DNA of 36,059 nucleotides, taken from positions 1 through 36,059 of the forward strand of contig RIBJ01000046.1 in NCBI GenBank assembly GCA_003762715.1, given 5' to 3'. Shown here one piece after another: positions 1-8,164 of this stretch (the stretch's first letter is position 1; every line of letters starts with the position of its first letter). The notes beneath the pieces were generated by a model. The model worked only from the letters and a program-made list of their open reading frames with translations, had not been told where the DNA came from and searched no databases. The translations under genes were made by a program, and so were the position numbers. The stretch comes from Muribaculaceae bacterium Isolate-104 (HZI) (GTDB lineage Bacteria > Bacteroidota > Bacteroidia > Bacteroidales > Muribaculaceae).

Positions 1-110
1 TAGCGAGAGTCTTCGGCCTGCTGGACGAAGAAGTCTATGATGCTGTGATCAATCACTCTGACGAACTGGCTCATATCGCTAAATTTTACAATCTGAAATC
101 AGCAAGTTGA
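1..110 (+). CDS. C-terminal end of an unidentified gene (5' end outside window)
   Basis: Reading from base 3, an open frame runs to a TGA at 108-110 and encodes 35 residues, ending HIAKFYNLKSAS. The piece is hydrophilic, acidic and probably helical, and I do not recognise the family. It is not MATE-like, so it does not belong with the transporter fragment that follows. The stop codon lies inside a perfect palindrome (102-116). Because only the tail is visible, it could be a real gene end or part of a rearranged junction. Confidence 0.4.
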   Translation, partial: ARVFGLLDEEVYDAVINHSDELAHIAKFYNLKSAS

Positions 111-116
111 ACTTGC
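102..116. repeat. Perfect palindrome at gene junction
   Basis: GCAAGTT-G-AACTTGC: two 7-bp arms around a single central base. It lies where the unknown ORF ends and just before homology to a MATE transporter begins. With a 1-nt spacer it cannot fold as an ordinary terminator hairpin, so protein binding or a recombination crossover site is more plausible. Chance occurrence is possible. Confidence 0.5.
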
Positions 117-147
117 GAAACTTAAATTATTCATATTTCCGCTTCAC

Positions 148-930
148 ATGGGGGTGAGGGGAGCGGCTATCGCTACCTGCATCAGCTGTGCTTCAGGAGG
201 GGTTATGGTCATTGCGTATCTGGCGTTTTTTGCCCGCACTTTGAGTCTTACAAAGCTGAAACTCAGCGCCAAGAGCCTTATGCTGACACTGCGTAATATC
301 GGTTACCAGTGTAAAATAGGAATATCCGCACTGCTCGGCGAGGCGACAATGGGCATTCTTATGCTTATGGGCAATATCATATTCATGCGGTACATGGGCA
401 ATGACGGTGTGGGAGCCTTCAGCATAGCTTGCTATTATTGCCCGTTTGTGTTCATGATAGGCAATGCCATAGCGCAGTCGGCGCAGCCTATTATCAGCTA
501 CAACCACGGACTTGGTTTGGGCGTGAGAGTCAGGGAAACCGAGCGTCTTGCCATTCTGTCGGCGTTCGCCTGCGGGCTTGCGGTCACAGTGTCGTTCTGT
601 CTCGCTCCCTCGACAATGGTACACCTGTTTCTCGATGGTCAGGCGCGCTCCGCAAGTATTGCCATTACCGGATTTCCGCTCTTCTCGACAGCTTTTATAT
701 TTTTCATTTTCAACCTCACGGCGATAGGCTATTTCCAAAGTGTTGAAAAAATATTGCCCTCCATTGTTTTCTCGTTGCTGCGAGGAGTTGTGTTTCTTGT
801 TCCGGCATTTATATTTATGCCGAAAATATTCGGAGAATCCCGCATCTGGTTGTCGCTGTTTGTGTCGGAATTCATGACAGCGCTTGCTGTAGTGGCGTAC
901 TATCTGTGGCTCAGAATGAAAAAACGTTGA
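148..930 (+). pseudogene. MATE family efflux transporter, N-terminally truncated
   Basis: 260 residues with about seven hydrophobic segments correspond to the C-terminal 60% of a MATE (multidrug and toxin extrusion, Na+ or H+ driven) inner-membrane transporter; complete members have about 440-460 residues and twelve helices. GVRGAAIAT near the start is the typical mid-protein MATE motif. In-frame codons upstream of the ATG still look like MATE (LFIFPLHMG, from about base 127), so the ATG at 148 is an internal methionine. The frame is closed by a stop at 94-96 and the first half is absent. The rest is undamaged up to TGA 928-930. Probably a non-functional remnant or one side of a rearrangement. 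Confidence 0.75.
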
Positions 931-962
931 TTTGTATAAGTATTGCCGCGATTTGTATAAGT
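929..962. repeat. Direct repeat GATTTGTATAAGT x2, 21-bp period
   Basis: The 13-mer GATTTGTATAAGT occurs at 929-941 and again at 950-962. The 21-bp period places both copies on the same DNA face, two helical turns apart. They lie just upstream of the -7 box at 983-990 that would serve the DUF362/TonB-receptor genes, so they may be an activator or repressor site. No regulator is identified. Confidence 0.45.
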
Positions 963-982
963 GGAGTGCAGCGGAGACGCGC

Positions 983-990
983 TAATTTTG
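983..990 (+). promoter_or_regulatory. Bacteroidetes -7 element for DUF362 gene
   Basis: TAATTTTG matches TAnnTTTG. Transcription would begin near 996, leaving about 30 nt to the ATG at 1027. This argues against a start at 961, which lies upstream of the promoter. No clear TTTG is present at the usual -33 spacing. Confidence 0.5.
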
Positions 991-1026
991 CACATTGCAG
1001 CGAATACCTATAAACCAATCAACACT

Positions 1027-1713
1027 ATGTCATTCAAAAGTTTTGTTATTGCCGCCTCGGCGGTGTGTCTTGGAGCGTCAGCCTCCTTTGCCCAGTCAAA
1101 AGTCTATATGACCCGCGAAATATCGCCCGAAGCACTTGTGAGGATATACAAGGCGCTCGGCAGACCGGCTGACGGTCACCGTGTAGCAGTAAAAATCAGC
1201 ACCGGCGAGTCAGGCAACCCGAATTACCTTAACCCCACACTCATACGCAATCTTGTTGACAGTGTGCGGGGCACTATTGTTGAATGCAACACTGCCTATA
1301 ACGGCAAGAGAAACACTTTCGAAGCGCATTGGCAGACTGTGCGCGAGCACGGATTCGACACCATTGCTCCTGTAGACCTCATGGATGAAGAGGGGCAGAT
1401 GAAAATACCGGTGCGCGACCGCAAGCACATAAAATACGATATTGTCGGCAACCATCTGCCTCGTTACACATACATGGTTAATCTTGCCCATTTCAAAGGG
1501 CATGCAATGGGCGGTTACGGCGGTGTGCTTAAAAACGCAAGTATAGGGGTGGCGTCGGCAGACGGCAAAACATACATACACTCGGCGGGAGTTACCGAAA
1601 ATACCGGAGAGCTGTGGCAGAATATCGCAGACCAGGATTTATTTCTTGAATCAATGGCTGCTGCCGCGCAGGCGGTTGACGATTATTTCGGCGACAACAT
1701 AATATATATATAA
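1027..1713 (+). pseudogene. DUF362 domain protein, N-terminal part (frameshifted)
   Basis: The ATG at 1027 opens with an export signal (MSFKSFVIAASAVCLGASASFAQ) and follows a promoter at 983-990. The remainder has the look of exported Bacteroidales DUF362 proteins, a family sometimes linked with Fe-S ferredoxin-type domains; the reaction is unknown. The frame reaches TAA 1711-1713 inside an AT-rich run. Removing a single AT unit from that run restores YINVMNNMSVDCDC and joins this part to 1716-1985, giving about 319 residues. I read this as one gene with a 2-bp insertion at a dinucleotide repeat, or a sequencing error there. The TonB receptor downstream is probably co-transcribed. Confidence 0.75.
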
Positions 1714-1715
1714 AT

Positions 1716-1985
1716 GTGATGAACAATATGTCGGTTGACTGTGATTGCGACGCGCACCCTTCGGAAGTTCTGCTGAAGGATTACGGCATTCTTGCATCAA
1801 CCGACCCGGTAGCGCTTGACAAAGCCTGTGTTGACATAATTTTCAACATGAAGGCAGAAGACGGCAATGACAACGCCCCGCTGATTGAACGCATAAACAG
1901 CCGTCATGGCACTCATACCATAGACCATGCCGCAGCAATAGGATTAGGCTCCCTGAAGTATGAAATCGTTGATATTGACAAATAA
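1716..1985 (+). pseudogene. DUF362 domain protein, C-terminal part (frameshifted)
   Basis: This 89-residue frame contains the conserved distal part of the DUF362 domain: a Cys/Asp-rich segment (VDCDCDAHP) followed by GILASTDPVALDKACVDII. Its first residues align with the expected continuation of the upstream frame rather than with a true N-terminus, so the ATG at 1716 is probably an internal codon. It would be expressed only if the frame is restored or if ribosomes restart. Its last codons overlap the ATG of the TonB receptor at 1960 by 26 bases, which suggests translational coupling in the intact gene. Confidence 0.7.
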
Positions 1986-3837
1986 ATTCGCCTGTGCTGC
2001 GGCAATAGTTGTATGCGCTGTATCGGCTCCTACTGTCTTGTCGGCTGAGGAAGCCGATTCAGTGCGTATGCTTGACGAGGTGGTAGTGACCGGAGTCAGC
2101 TCGCCGGTGTCGGTGAGCCTGCAACCATATACAGTGTCTGTTGTCGGAGAGCAGAGACTTGAATCGGCAGGCAGCAACCAGGTGCTTTCTGCCATATCCG
2201 GCATGGTGCCGAGCCTTTTTGTGTCGGAGCGTAGCATATTCGGTTTTGGCGTGAGCAACGGAGGCTCAGGGCACATCAAGCTGCGCGGGGTGGGAGGCGA
2301 CAGAGCGAGCGCCGTGCTTATGATGGTTGACGGACAGCCGCAGTTTGCCGGAATATACTCTCATCATATTGCTGATTTCTATAATAAAGAGTATGTGGAG
2401 CGGGTCGAGGTGCTGAGAGGTCCCGGCTCGGTGCTGTACGGCTCAAACGCTATGGCGGGAGCTATAAATGTCATTACCCGAAACCCGGGGCGGCAAGGCG
2501 TGCGCACCACAGTCACGTCACAGTACGGTTCCTATGACACATGGCTGTCTTCGGTTACCAATACCGTGCGTTTCGGCAGATTTTCCTCGCTGGCATCGCT
2601 TTCATACAACCGCACTGACGGTACGGTCGAAAACTTTGACTTTTCGCAGACAGACGGCTATGTGAAGCTGGGTTATGACCTGTCCCGGAACTGGAGCGTT
2701 TCGGCAGACTATACCCTGGTGCATTTCAAAGGCAACGACCCGATATATCCTAAATTGTCAAATCCTGAGTCAACAGACATATATCGTCAGAGTGTTACCA
2801 GAGGCGGTGTCTCGGCTGTGCTGAAAAACAGCTTCCGGCACACAGACGGCGCGCTGCGGGTGTACTACAGCTATGGCAGCCACAGGATAGACGACCCCCG
2901 CCATTTTCAGAGCAAAGACAGCCGCTTGGGCGTTACGCTTGGACAGAATCTCAAACCATGGAGCGGAGCCGGAGCCACTGCCGGATTTGATTTTGACACC
3001 TATTCAGGACAAATTCCCGTATCCGGAGGCAACAGCCACACAGCCGGTTCATTGTCAACAATGTCGCGCAAGCGCATAACGGAGTATTCCCCGTATCTGA
3101 CCCTGTCGCAGTCGCTGGCAGGAAACCGCCTGACCCTGAGCGGCGGGCTGCGAATGGCAAACAGCGACATGTTCCGTGCCAAGTGGGTGCCTCAGGCAGG
3201 AGTGGCATATAACCCCGGACGTGGAGTCTCTATAAAGGCAAACGCCGCAATGGGCTACCGTAACCCCTCTTTCCGCGAGCTGTACCTGTATCGTATGGCA
3301 AATCCCGAGCTGCAGCCCGAAAAAATGTGGAACTATGAGGTGTCGGCAGGCAAGAATTTCTCACGCTGGCTATCCGGGGATATTACGTTTTACTATAGCA
3401 GAGGCAGCGACATGATACAGACTGTCGACATGAAAAACGTAAATACCGGACGTTTTATAAACAAAGGTGTTGAGATAAGCCTCAAAAGCAATCCTCTTGA
3501 CAATCTCTGGCTGTTCGCGTCTTACAGCTATCTGCACACCTCGCTTGACAACCTCGTGGGAGCTCCGAAAAACCAGTATTACATTGGAGCGGAACTCTCG
3601 TTGTGGAGATGTCTTGACATAGCCACCGACATTAAAGGCGTAGGGGCGCTGTTTGTCGCAGACGGTGTCCGGCATCAGAACTATGCGCTGTGGAACATGA
3701 AACTGACATATCGTACCTGCCGCTTTTTGGATTTGTTTGCGCGGCTGGAAAATATCACCGACACCCGCTACACTATAAACCGGGGGTATGAGATGCCCGG
3801 ATTCACGGCTATGGGTGGTTTCAAGGTGAGGTTCTGA
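1960..3837 (+). CDS. TonB-dependent outer-membrane receptor
   Basis: 625 residues: signal peptide (about 1-29), TonB-box-like MLDEVVVTGV (about residues 37-46), plug domain with the LRGPGSVLYGSNAMAGAINVITR-type block around 150-172, then a 22-strand-type barrel ending in GGFKVRF with terminal Phe. It carries a ligand across the outer membrane using TonB/ExbBD energy. Length and the late ENITDTRYTINRGYEMPG block resemble BtuB/FepA-class receptors rather than the roughly 1000-residue SusC proteins. The ligand cannot be read from sequence; cobalamin, haem or a siderophore are all possible. The start overlaps the DUF362 gene by 26 bases, so the two are probably one operon. Confidence 0.85.
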   Translation: MKSLILTNKFACAAAIVVCAVSAPTVLSAEEADSVRMLDEVVVTGVSSPVSVSLQPYTVSVVGEQRLESAGSNQVLSAISGMVPSLFVSERSIFGFGVSNGGSGHIKLRGVGGDRASAVLMMVDGQPQFAGIYSHHIADFYNKEYVERVEVLRGPGSVLYGSNAMAGAINVITRNPGRQGVRTTVTSQYGSYDTWLSSVTNTVRFGRFSSLASLSYNRTDGTVENFDFSQTDGYVKLGYDLSRNWSVSADYTLVHFKGNDPIYPKLSNPESTDIYRQSVTRGGVSAVLKNSFRHTDGALRVYYSYGSHRIDDPRHFQSKDSRLGVTLGQNLKPWSGAGATAGFDFDTYSGQIPVSGGNSHTAGSLSTMSRKRITEYSPYLTLSQSLAGNRLTLSGGLRMANSDMFRAKWVPQAGVAYNPGRGVSIKANAAMGYRNPSFRELYLYRMANPELQPEKMWNYEVSAGKNFSRWLSGDITFYYSRGSDMIQTVDMKNVNTGRFINKGVEISLKSNPLDNLWLFASYSYLHTSLDNLVGAPKNQYYIGAELSLWRCLDIATDIKGVGALFVADGVRHQNYALWNMKLTYRTCRFLDLFARLENITDTRYTINRGYEMPGFTAMGGFKVRF

Positions 3838-3839
3838 CC

Positions 3840-3859
3840 GCACCTGACTGCACCTGACG
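3840..3859 (+). repeat. Tandem decamer GCACCTGAC(T/G)
   Basis: GCACCTGACT at 3840-3849 is followed directly by GCACCTGACG at 3850-3859, immediately after the TonB-receptor stop codon. A two-copy tandem duplication; no function seen. Confidence 0.4.
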
Positions 3860-3913
3860 CGCCGCTATGACAGATATTGTCGGTAAACAGGCTGGCGGCA
3901 TTGGAAAAATCAC

Positions 3914-3921
3914 TACCTTTG
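3914..3921 (+). promoter_or_regulatory. Bacteroidetes -7 element for cvfB-like gene
   Basis: TACCTTTG matches TAnnTTTG, 28 nt before the ATG at 3949. No convincing TTTG is seen at the -33 spacing. Confidence 0.5.
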
Positions 3922-3948
3922 CGGCTCACTCTACTAAAAAAATAAGCA

Positions 3949-4785
3949 ATGGTACAGATTGGCAAACGAAACATACTCAAGGTGACTCGGCTTGTTGACT
4001 TCGGTGCTTATCTTGACGCCGGGTCTGGTGCCGAGATTCTGCTGCCGAAACGGTATATCACATCTCCGCTGTCGCCCGGCGATGAAGTGGATGTCGTGGT
4101 CTACACCGATTCCGAGGATCGCCCCGTGGCGAGTACGGAAACACCGTTGGCTTATGTGGGAGAGTTTGCCTTTCTGGATGTTGTGGCGGTGACCAAGGTG
4201 GGCGCTTTTCTGGACTGGGGGCTCCCCAAGGATTTGCTTGTCCCCTTCAGCGAGCAGCGCAGCCGCATGGTACAGGGAGGCAACTACCTGGTGTACCTGT
4301 ATGCTGACAATGCTTCCGGCAGGGTGGCAGCCTCTGCAAAAATTGAAAAGTATATAGGCAATGTGATTCCCGAATATTCAAACGGACAAAAAGTCAAAGC
4401 GTTGGTGTTTGACAGAAATGACGTGGGCTACAGGTGTATTGTCGATAATCTTCACTACGGAATTCTGTACGACAATGAGGTTTACACTCCGTTAAGGAAA
4501 GGAGAGCGCATTGATGCATACGTTAAAAGTGTCCGTCCCGACGGCAAGATTGACCTTATGCTTGGCGGGCGCGCCGATGTAAGGACAAATAATCTGGCTG
4601 TCCGCATAGAAAAGGCGCTCAAGGCGGCAGGAGGCAAGCTGCAGGTCAGCGACAAGAGTTCTCCCGAAGAGATAAGGCGGGTGTTTCAATGCAGCAAAAA
4701 AGATTTCAAAAAGGCAGTGGGACATCTTCTGAAAGACGGTAAAGTTGGTATTTCTGATGATAAAACGGCACTTTTTATGCGTTGA
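3949..4785 (+). CDS. cvfB: S1-domain RNA-binding protein, CvfB/YitL family
   Basis: 278 residues, the usual length of CvfB-like proteins. The N-terminal two-thirds holds S1-type beta-barrels: the first around residues 1-60 (LVDFGAYLDAGSGAEILLP), the second around 70-130 (VTKVGAFLDWGLPKDLLVPFSEQ), and a third around 145-210. A C-terminal winged-helix-like segment (SPEEIRRVFQCSKKDFKKAVGHLLKDGKVG) follows at about 235-275. Family members bind RNA and affect virulence-factor expression in Gram-positive bacteria; the role in Bacteroidales is not established. It has its own promoter and a likely terminator, so it appears to be monocistronic. Confidence 0.85.
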   Translation: MVQIGKRNILKVTRLVDFGAYLDAGSGAEILLPKRYITSPLSPGDEVDVVVYTDSEDRPVASTETPLAYVGEFAFLDVVAVTKVGAFLDWGLPKDLLVPFSEQRSRMVQGGNYLVYLYADNASGRVAASAKIEKYIGNVIPEYSNGQKVKALVFDRNDVGYRCIVDNLHYGILYDNEVYTPLRKGERIDAYVKSVRPDGKIDLMLGGRADVRTNNLAVRIEKALKAAGGKLQVSDKSSPEEIRRVFQCSKKDFKKAVGHLLKDGKVGISDDKTALFMR

Positions 4786-4808
4786 TGTGCCGTATGTGAT
4801 TTTTTTTT
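4765..4808 (+). terminator. Probable intrinsic terminator after cvfB-like gene
   Basis: A 7-bp perfect stem ACGGCAC (4765-4771) / GTGCCGT (4787-4793) spans the stop codon and is followed within six bases by nine T residues (4800-4808). The gap before the T run makes it weaker than a classic terminator. Confidence 0.45.
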
Positions 4809-4810
4809 GC

Positions 4811-4818
4811 GACCTTTG
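4811..4818 (+). promoter_or_regulatory. Possible -7 element for lpxD operon
   Basis: GACCTTTG departs from TAnnTTTG at the first base only and lies 53 nt upstream of the lpxD ATG, just after the preceding terminator's T run. Confidence 0.3.
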
Positions 4819-4870
4819 CACGACAGTTATTTGACAATATACGCTAATACCCAGCAGTTGTATTGATAAA

Positions 4871-5917
4871 ATGGAATTTACAGCCAATCAGATAGCGGCT
4901 CTTGCCGGAGGCACTGTTGACGGCAACGGAGACGTGAAAATTAATACATTTGCCAAAATTGAGGAAGGATGCGAAGGCGCGATTTCCTTTCTGGCAAATC
5001 CGAAATATATCCCGTATATTTATACTACCGGTTCTTCGGCGGTGCTTGTCAGCCGAGAGTTTGAGCCGGAAAAACCGGTGGCATCCACACTTATAAGAGT
5101 GGATGACCCCTATGCTACAGTAGCGCGACTGCTCACAATGGTGCAGCAGATGATGACACCGCGCCGCTCCGGAATAGAGGAGCCGTGCCATGTGGACACG
5201 ACGGCTGCTGTAGCCGATGACGCATACATCGGCACCTACGCCTACATAGGCAAAAATGCCGTCATAGCCGCAGGCGCTCAGATTTATCCGCAGACATACA
5301 TAGGCGACGGCGTGGAAATAGGCGAGAATACAATAATATACCCCGGCGTAAAAATATATCACGGATGCAAGGTGGGAAAAAACTGCATCGTTCACAGCGG
5401 TGCCGTTATCGGCGCTGACGGTTTCGGCTTTGCACCTGTTGACGGAGGATATGAAAAAATACCCCAGATAGGCAACGTGGAGATTGAGGATGATGTGGAA
5501 ATCGGAGCCAATACAACAATAGACCGTGCCATGATGGGCAGCACCCGTATTTGTAAAGGTGTCAAGCTGGACAATCTCATTCAGGTGGCGCACAACTGTG
5601 TTGTTGGCGAATCCACAGTCATGGCGGCGCAGGCAGGCATAGCAGGCTCTACAAAAGTGGGCAAACACTGCATGGTAGGCGGTCAGGTCGGGCTTGCAGG
5701 TCACATACAGGTGGGTGACAAGGTGGAAATCGCAGCACAAAGTGGACTGCATCGCGACACCCCTGACAATGCACGCATCTTCGGCACCCCTGCAATGAAT
5801 TTCACAGATTATGTGGCGCAGGCAAAAGAGCTGCGGCGGCTTCCGAGACTCTTTGACCGTGTCGGAAAGATTGAAAAGACTCTCGAAAACAACGGAGAAA
5901 AAACTGAATTAAAATAA
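4871..5917 (+). CDS. lpxD: UDP-3-O-acylglucosamine N-acyltransferase LpxD
   Basis: 348 residues, normal for LpxD. It adds the N-linked 3-hydroxyacyl chain to UDP-3-O-acylglucosamine, step 3 of lipid A synthesis, in the cytoplasm. An N-terminal LpxD-specific domain (about 1-95, ending in the DDPYATVARLL segment) is followed by a left-handed beta-helix of hexapeptide repeats (about 110-310; examples YIGTYAYIGKNAVIAAGA and CIVHSGAVIGADGFGFAP). The VAHNCVVGE block carries the catalytic-type His. The C-terminal helix covers LRRLPRLFDRV. First gene of an lpxD - lpxC/fabZ - lpxA operon, with 10 bases to the next gene. Confidence 0.95.
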   Translation: MEFTANQIAALAGGTVDGNGDVKINTFAKIEEGCEGAISFLANPKYIPYIYTTGSSAVLVSREFEPEKPVASTLIRVDDPYATVARLLTMVQQMMTPRRSGIEEPCHVDTTAAVADDAYIGTYAYIGKNAVIAAGAQIYPQTYIGDGVEIGENTIIYPGVKIYHGCKVGKNCIVHSGAVIGADGFGFAPVDGGYEKIPQIGNVEIEDDVEIGANTTIDRAMMGSTRICKGVKLDNLIQVAHNCVVGESTVMAAQAGIAGSTKVGKHCMVGGQVGLAGHIQVGDKVEIAAQSGLHRDTPDNARIFGTPAMNFTDYVAQAKELRRLPRLFDRVGKIEKTLENNGEKTELK

Positions 5918-5927
5918 ATCACAATAT

Positions 5928-7310
5928 ATGAAACAGATAACACTCAAAGCCCCTTTCGCAGTCAATGGCAAAGGTCTTCACACCGGAAAAATCATAAACG
6001 CAGAGTTTAACCCCGCTCCCGACAATTTCGGTTACAAGTTTCAAAGAACAGACCTTGAGGGAGAGCCGATAATTGAAGCTCTTGCTGAAAATGTTCTCTC
6101 AACAACGAGAGGCACCGTTATAGCGAAAGGCGATGTTTCTGTAAGCACAAGCGAGCATGCCCTTGCCGCACTGTATGCCGCCGGTATAGACAACTGTCTT
6201 ATCAAAATCGACGGTCCCGAAATGCCGATTCTTGACGGCAGCGCAAAGGAGTTTTGCGAAAAGATAGCTCAGACAGGGCTTGTGGAACAGAAAGCGGAAA
6301 AGGATTTCTATATTGTCAAGCAGAAAATAGAGGTGCGCGATGAAGAAACGGGAGCTTCCATTGTAGTGCTGCCCGATGATGACCTGAGCATAGATGTTAT
6401 GGTAAACTTCGACTCTCCGGTACTCGCTAACCAGTACGCCTGCCTTGAAAATGTAGAAAACTTCCCCGAAGAGGTGGCTTCGAGCCGCACATTCGTATTT
6501 GTTCGCGAGATAGAACCGCTTGTCAAAGGCAATCTTATAAAAGGCGGTGACCTTGATAACGCTGTGGTCATATACGATTCTCCAATGCCGCAGGAAGAGC
6601 TTGACCGCCTTGCCGATCTTATGGGCGTGCAGCGCAAGAATGTGAGCGAATTCGGATTCATACAGGACAAGCCCCTGATTGTGGACAACGAACCCGCGCG
6701 CCACAAACTCATGGATGTTATGGGAGACCTCGCCCTGATCGGACGTCCGCTCAAAGGCAAAGTCATAGCAACACGCCCCGGACATTTTATAAATACAACG
6801 TTTGCTAAAAAAATCCGCAAGGAAATAAAGCGTCAGGACATCCAGGCTCCGATATACAACCCCAATGCAGAGCCTATAATGGACAACAACCGCATACGCG
6901 AGTTGCTTCCCCACCGCTATCCGATGCTCCTTGTCGACAAGATTATCGAAAAAGGCGAAAACTATATTGTAGGTGTCAAGAACATTACTGCAAACGAACC
7001 CTTCTTCCCCGGACACTTCCCTCAGGAACCTGTGCTGCCCGGAGTACTTCAGATAGAGGCTATGGCACAGACAGGCGGTCTGCTCGTACTTGGAACAGTG
7101 GACGAGCCGGAACGCTACAGCACCTACTTCATGAAAATAGACAATGTGAAATTCCGTCAGAAAGTTGTGCCCGGCGACACCCTGATATTCCACATATCAT
7201 TCATGACAGAGCTCCGCAGAGGGTGTGCCGTGATGAAAGGTTACGCCTTTGTCGGTGAAAAAATCGTGTCGGAGTGTGAGTTCATGGCGCAGATTATCAA
7301 AAATAAATAA
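5928..7310 (+). CDS. lpxC-fabZ: Bifunctional LpxC deacetylase / FabZ dehydratase
   Basis: 460 residues, a fusion standard in Bacteroidetes. The N-terminal part (about 1-305) is the Zn-dependent UDP-3-O-acyl-GlcNAc deacetylase LpxC, the committed step of lipid A synthesis. SEHALAAL with the first zinc His lies near residue 77, and the second His/Asp pair is in ARHKLMDVMGDLALIG. The C-terminal part (about 315-460) is a hot-dog-fold (3R)-hydroxyacyl-ACP dehydratase FabZ, with LLPHRYPMLLVDKI and PGHFPQEPVLPGVLQIEAMAQ holding the catalytic His and Glu. Fusion ties a lipid A enzyme to a fatty-acid enzyme competing for the same 3-hydroxyacyl-ACP pool. Both catalytic sets look intact. Confidence 0.97.
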   Translation: MKQITLKAPFAVNGKGLHTGKIINAEFNPAPDNFGYKFQRTDLEGEPIIEALAENVLSTTRGTVIAKGDVSVSTSEHALAALYAAGIDNCLIKIDGPEMPILDGSAKEFCEKIAQTGLVEQKAEKDFYIVKQKIEVRDEETGASIVVLPDDDLSIDVMVNFDSPVLANQYACLENVENFPEEVASSRTFVFVREIEPLVKGNLIKGGDLDNAVVIYDSPMPQEELDRLADLMGVQRKNVSEFGFIQDKPLIVDNEPARHKLMDVMGDLALIGRPLKGKVIATRPGHFINTTFAKKIRKEIKRQDIQAPIYNPNAEPIMDNNRIRELLPHRYPMLLVDKIIEKGENYIVGVKNITANEPFFPGHFPQEPVLPGVLQIEAMAQTGGLLVLGTVDEPERYSTYFMKIDNVKFRQKVVPGDTLIFHISFMTELRRGCAVMKGYAFVGEKIVSECEFMAQIIKNK

Positions 7311-7334
7311 AACAACAAACCAACCATATTACGG

Positions 7335-8111
7335 ATGAAACAACCTCTTGCATACATACACCCCTCAGCTAAAATACATCCAAGTGTGGTCATTGACCCA
7401 TTTGTGACAATCGAAGAGAATGTAGAAATCGGCGAGGGTACACGCATAGGCAGCAATGTGACCATAATGGCGGGAGCACGCATTGGCAAACATTGCACCA
7501 TATTTCCCGGAGCGGTGATTTCAGCAGTGCCGCAGGACCTGAAGTTTCAGGGCGAGGAAACTCTTGCGATAATAGGCGATAACACCACAATACGCGAATG
7601 CGTGACCATCAACCGTGGCACCGCTGCGAAAAGCCGCACGGTCGTCGGCAGCAATTGTCTCATTATGGCATACTGCCATGTGGCTCATGACTGCGTTGTG
7701 GGCGACAATGTGATAATGAGCAACGCCACCCAGCTCGCCGGCGAAGTGGTTGTGGACAATTATGCGGTTATCGGCGGCGGCACACTCGTGCACCAGTTCT
7801 GCCACATCGGTCCCCACGTAATGGTGCAGGGCGGAGCGTTGGTAAACAAAGACATCCCCCCGTTTGTAAAAGCGGCGCGCGAGCCGATTGCATATGCAGG
7901 TGTAAACAGCATAGGTCTGCGCCGCAGAGAGTTTTCAAGCGAGACAATCCGCGAAATTCAGGAAATATACCGCTATCTGTACCTCAGCGGTCTCAACAAC
8001 TCAGACGCTGTGGAGCGCATAGAGGCGGAACTGCCTGCAACCAAAGAGCGCGACGAAATAATACTATTTGTGCGCAATGCCAAGAGAGGCATAATAAAAG
8101 GCTATGTGTAA
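7335..8111 (+). CDS. lpxA: UDP-N-acetylglucosamine O-acyltransferase LpxA
   Basis: 258 residues, typical length. It transfers 3-hydroxyacyl from ACP to UDP-GlcNAc, the first reaction of lipid A synthesis, as a cytoplasmic trimer. Hexapeptide-repeat beta-helix occupies about residues 1-180 (IHPSAKIHPSVVIDPFVTIEENVEIGEG onward). The conserved CHVAHDCVVGDN block holds the catalytic His. The C-terminal helical domain begins around GLRRREFSSETIREI. Third gene of the operon, 24 bases after lpxC/fabZ; a 9-bp hairpin spans its stop codon. Confidence 0.96.
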   Translation: MKQPLAYIHPSAKIHPSVVIDPFVTIEENVEIGEGTRIGSNVTIMAGARIGKHCTIFPGAVISAVPQDLKFQGEETLAIIGDNTTIRECVTINRGTAAKSRTVVGSNCLIMAYCHVAHDCVVGDNVIMSNATQLAGEVVVDNYAVIGGGTLVHQFCHIGPHVMVQGGALVNKDIPPFVKAAREPIAYAGVNSIGLRRREFSSETIREIQEIYRYLYLSGLNNSDAVERIEAELPATKERDEIILFVRNAKRGIIKGYV

Positions 8112-8124
8112 CAGCCACATAGCC
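8100..8124 (+). terminator. Hairpin at the 3' end of lpxA
   Basis: Perfect 9-bp arms GGCTATGTG (8100-8108) and CACATAGCC (8116-8124) flank a loop that includes the lpxA stop codon. No T run follows, so this may be an RNA-end-stabilising or processing hairpin rather than a complete terminator. Confidence 0.4.
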
Positions 8125-8164
8125 AGGTTATTGAAAAATAAACAGAAAAAAGTGGCAAAAAAGT

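Noticed and set aside
961-1026. Upstream start for the DUF362 protein
   Set aside because: It lies before the TAATTTTG promoter element and would put 22 polar residues before the signal peptide.
4844-5752. 302-codon antisense frame inside lpxD
   Set aside because: Low-complexity Cys/His/Tyr-rich product caused by the hexapeptide-repeat codons on the other strand.
6099-7193. 364-codon antisense frame inside lpxC/fabZ
   Set aside because: It is an antisense shadow of a fully conserved gene, with no family resemblance of its own.
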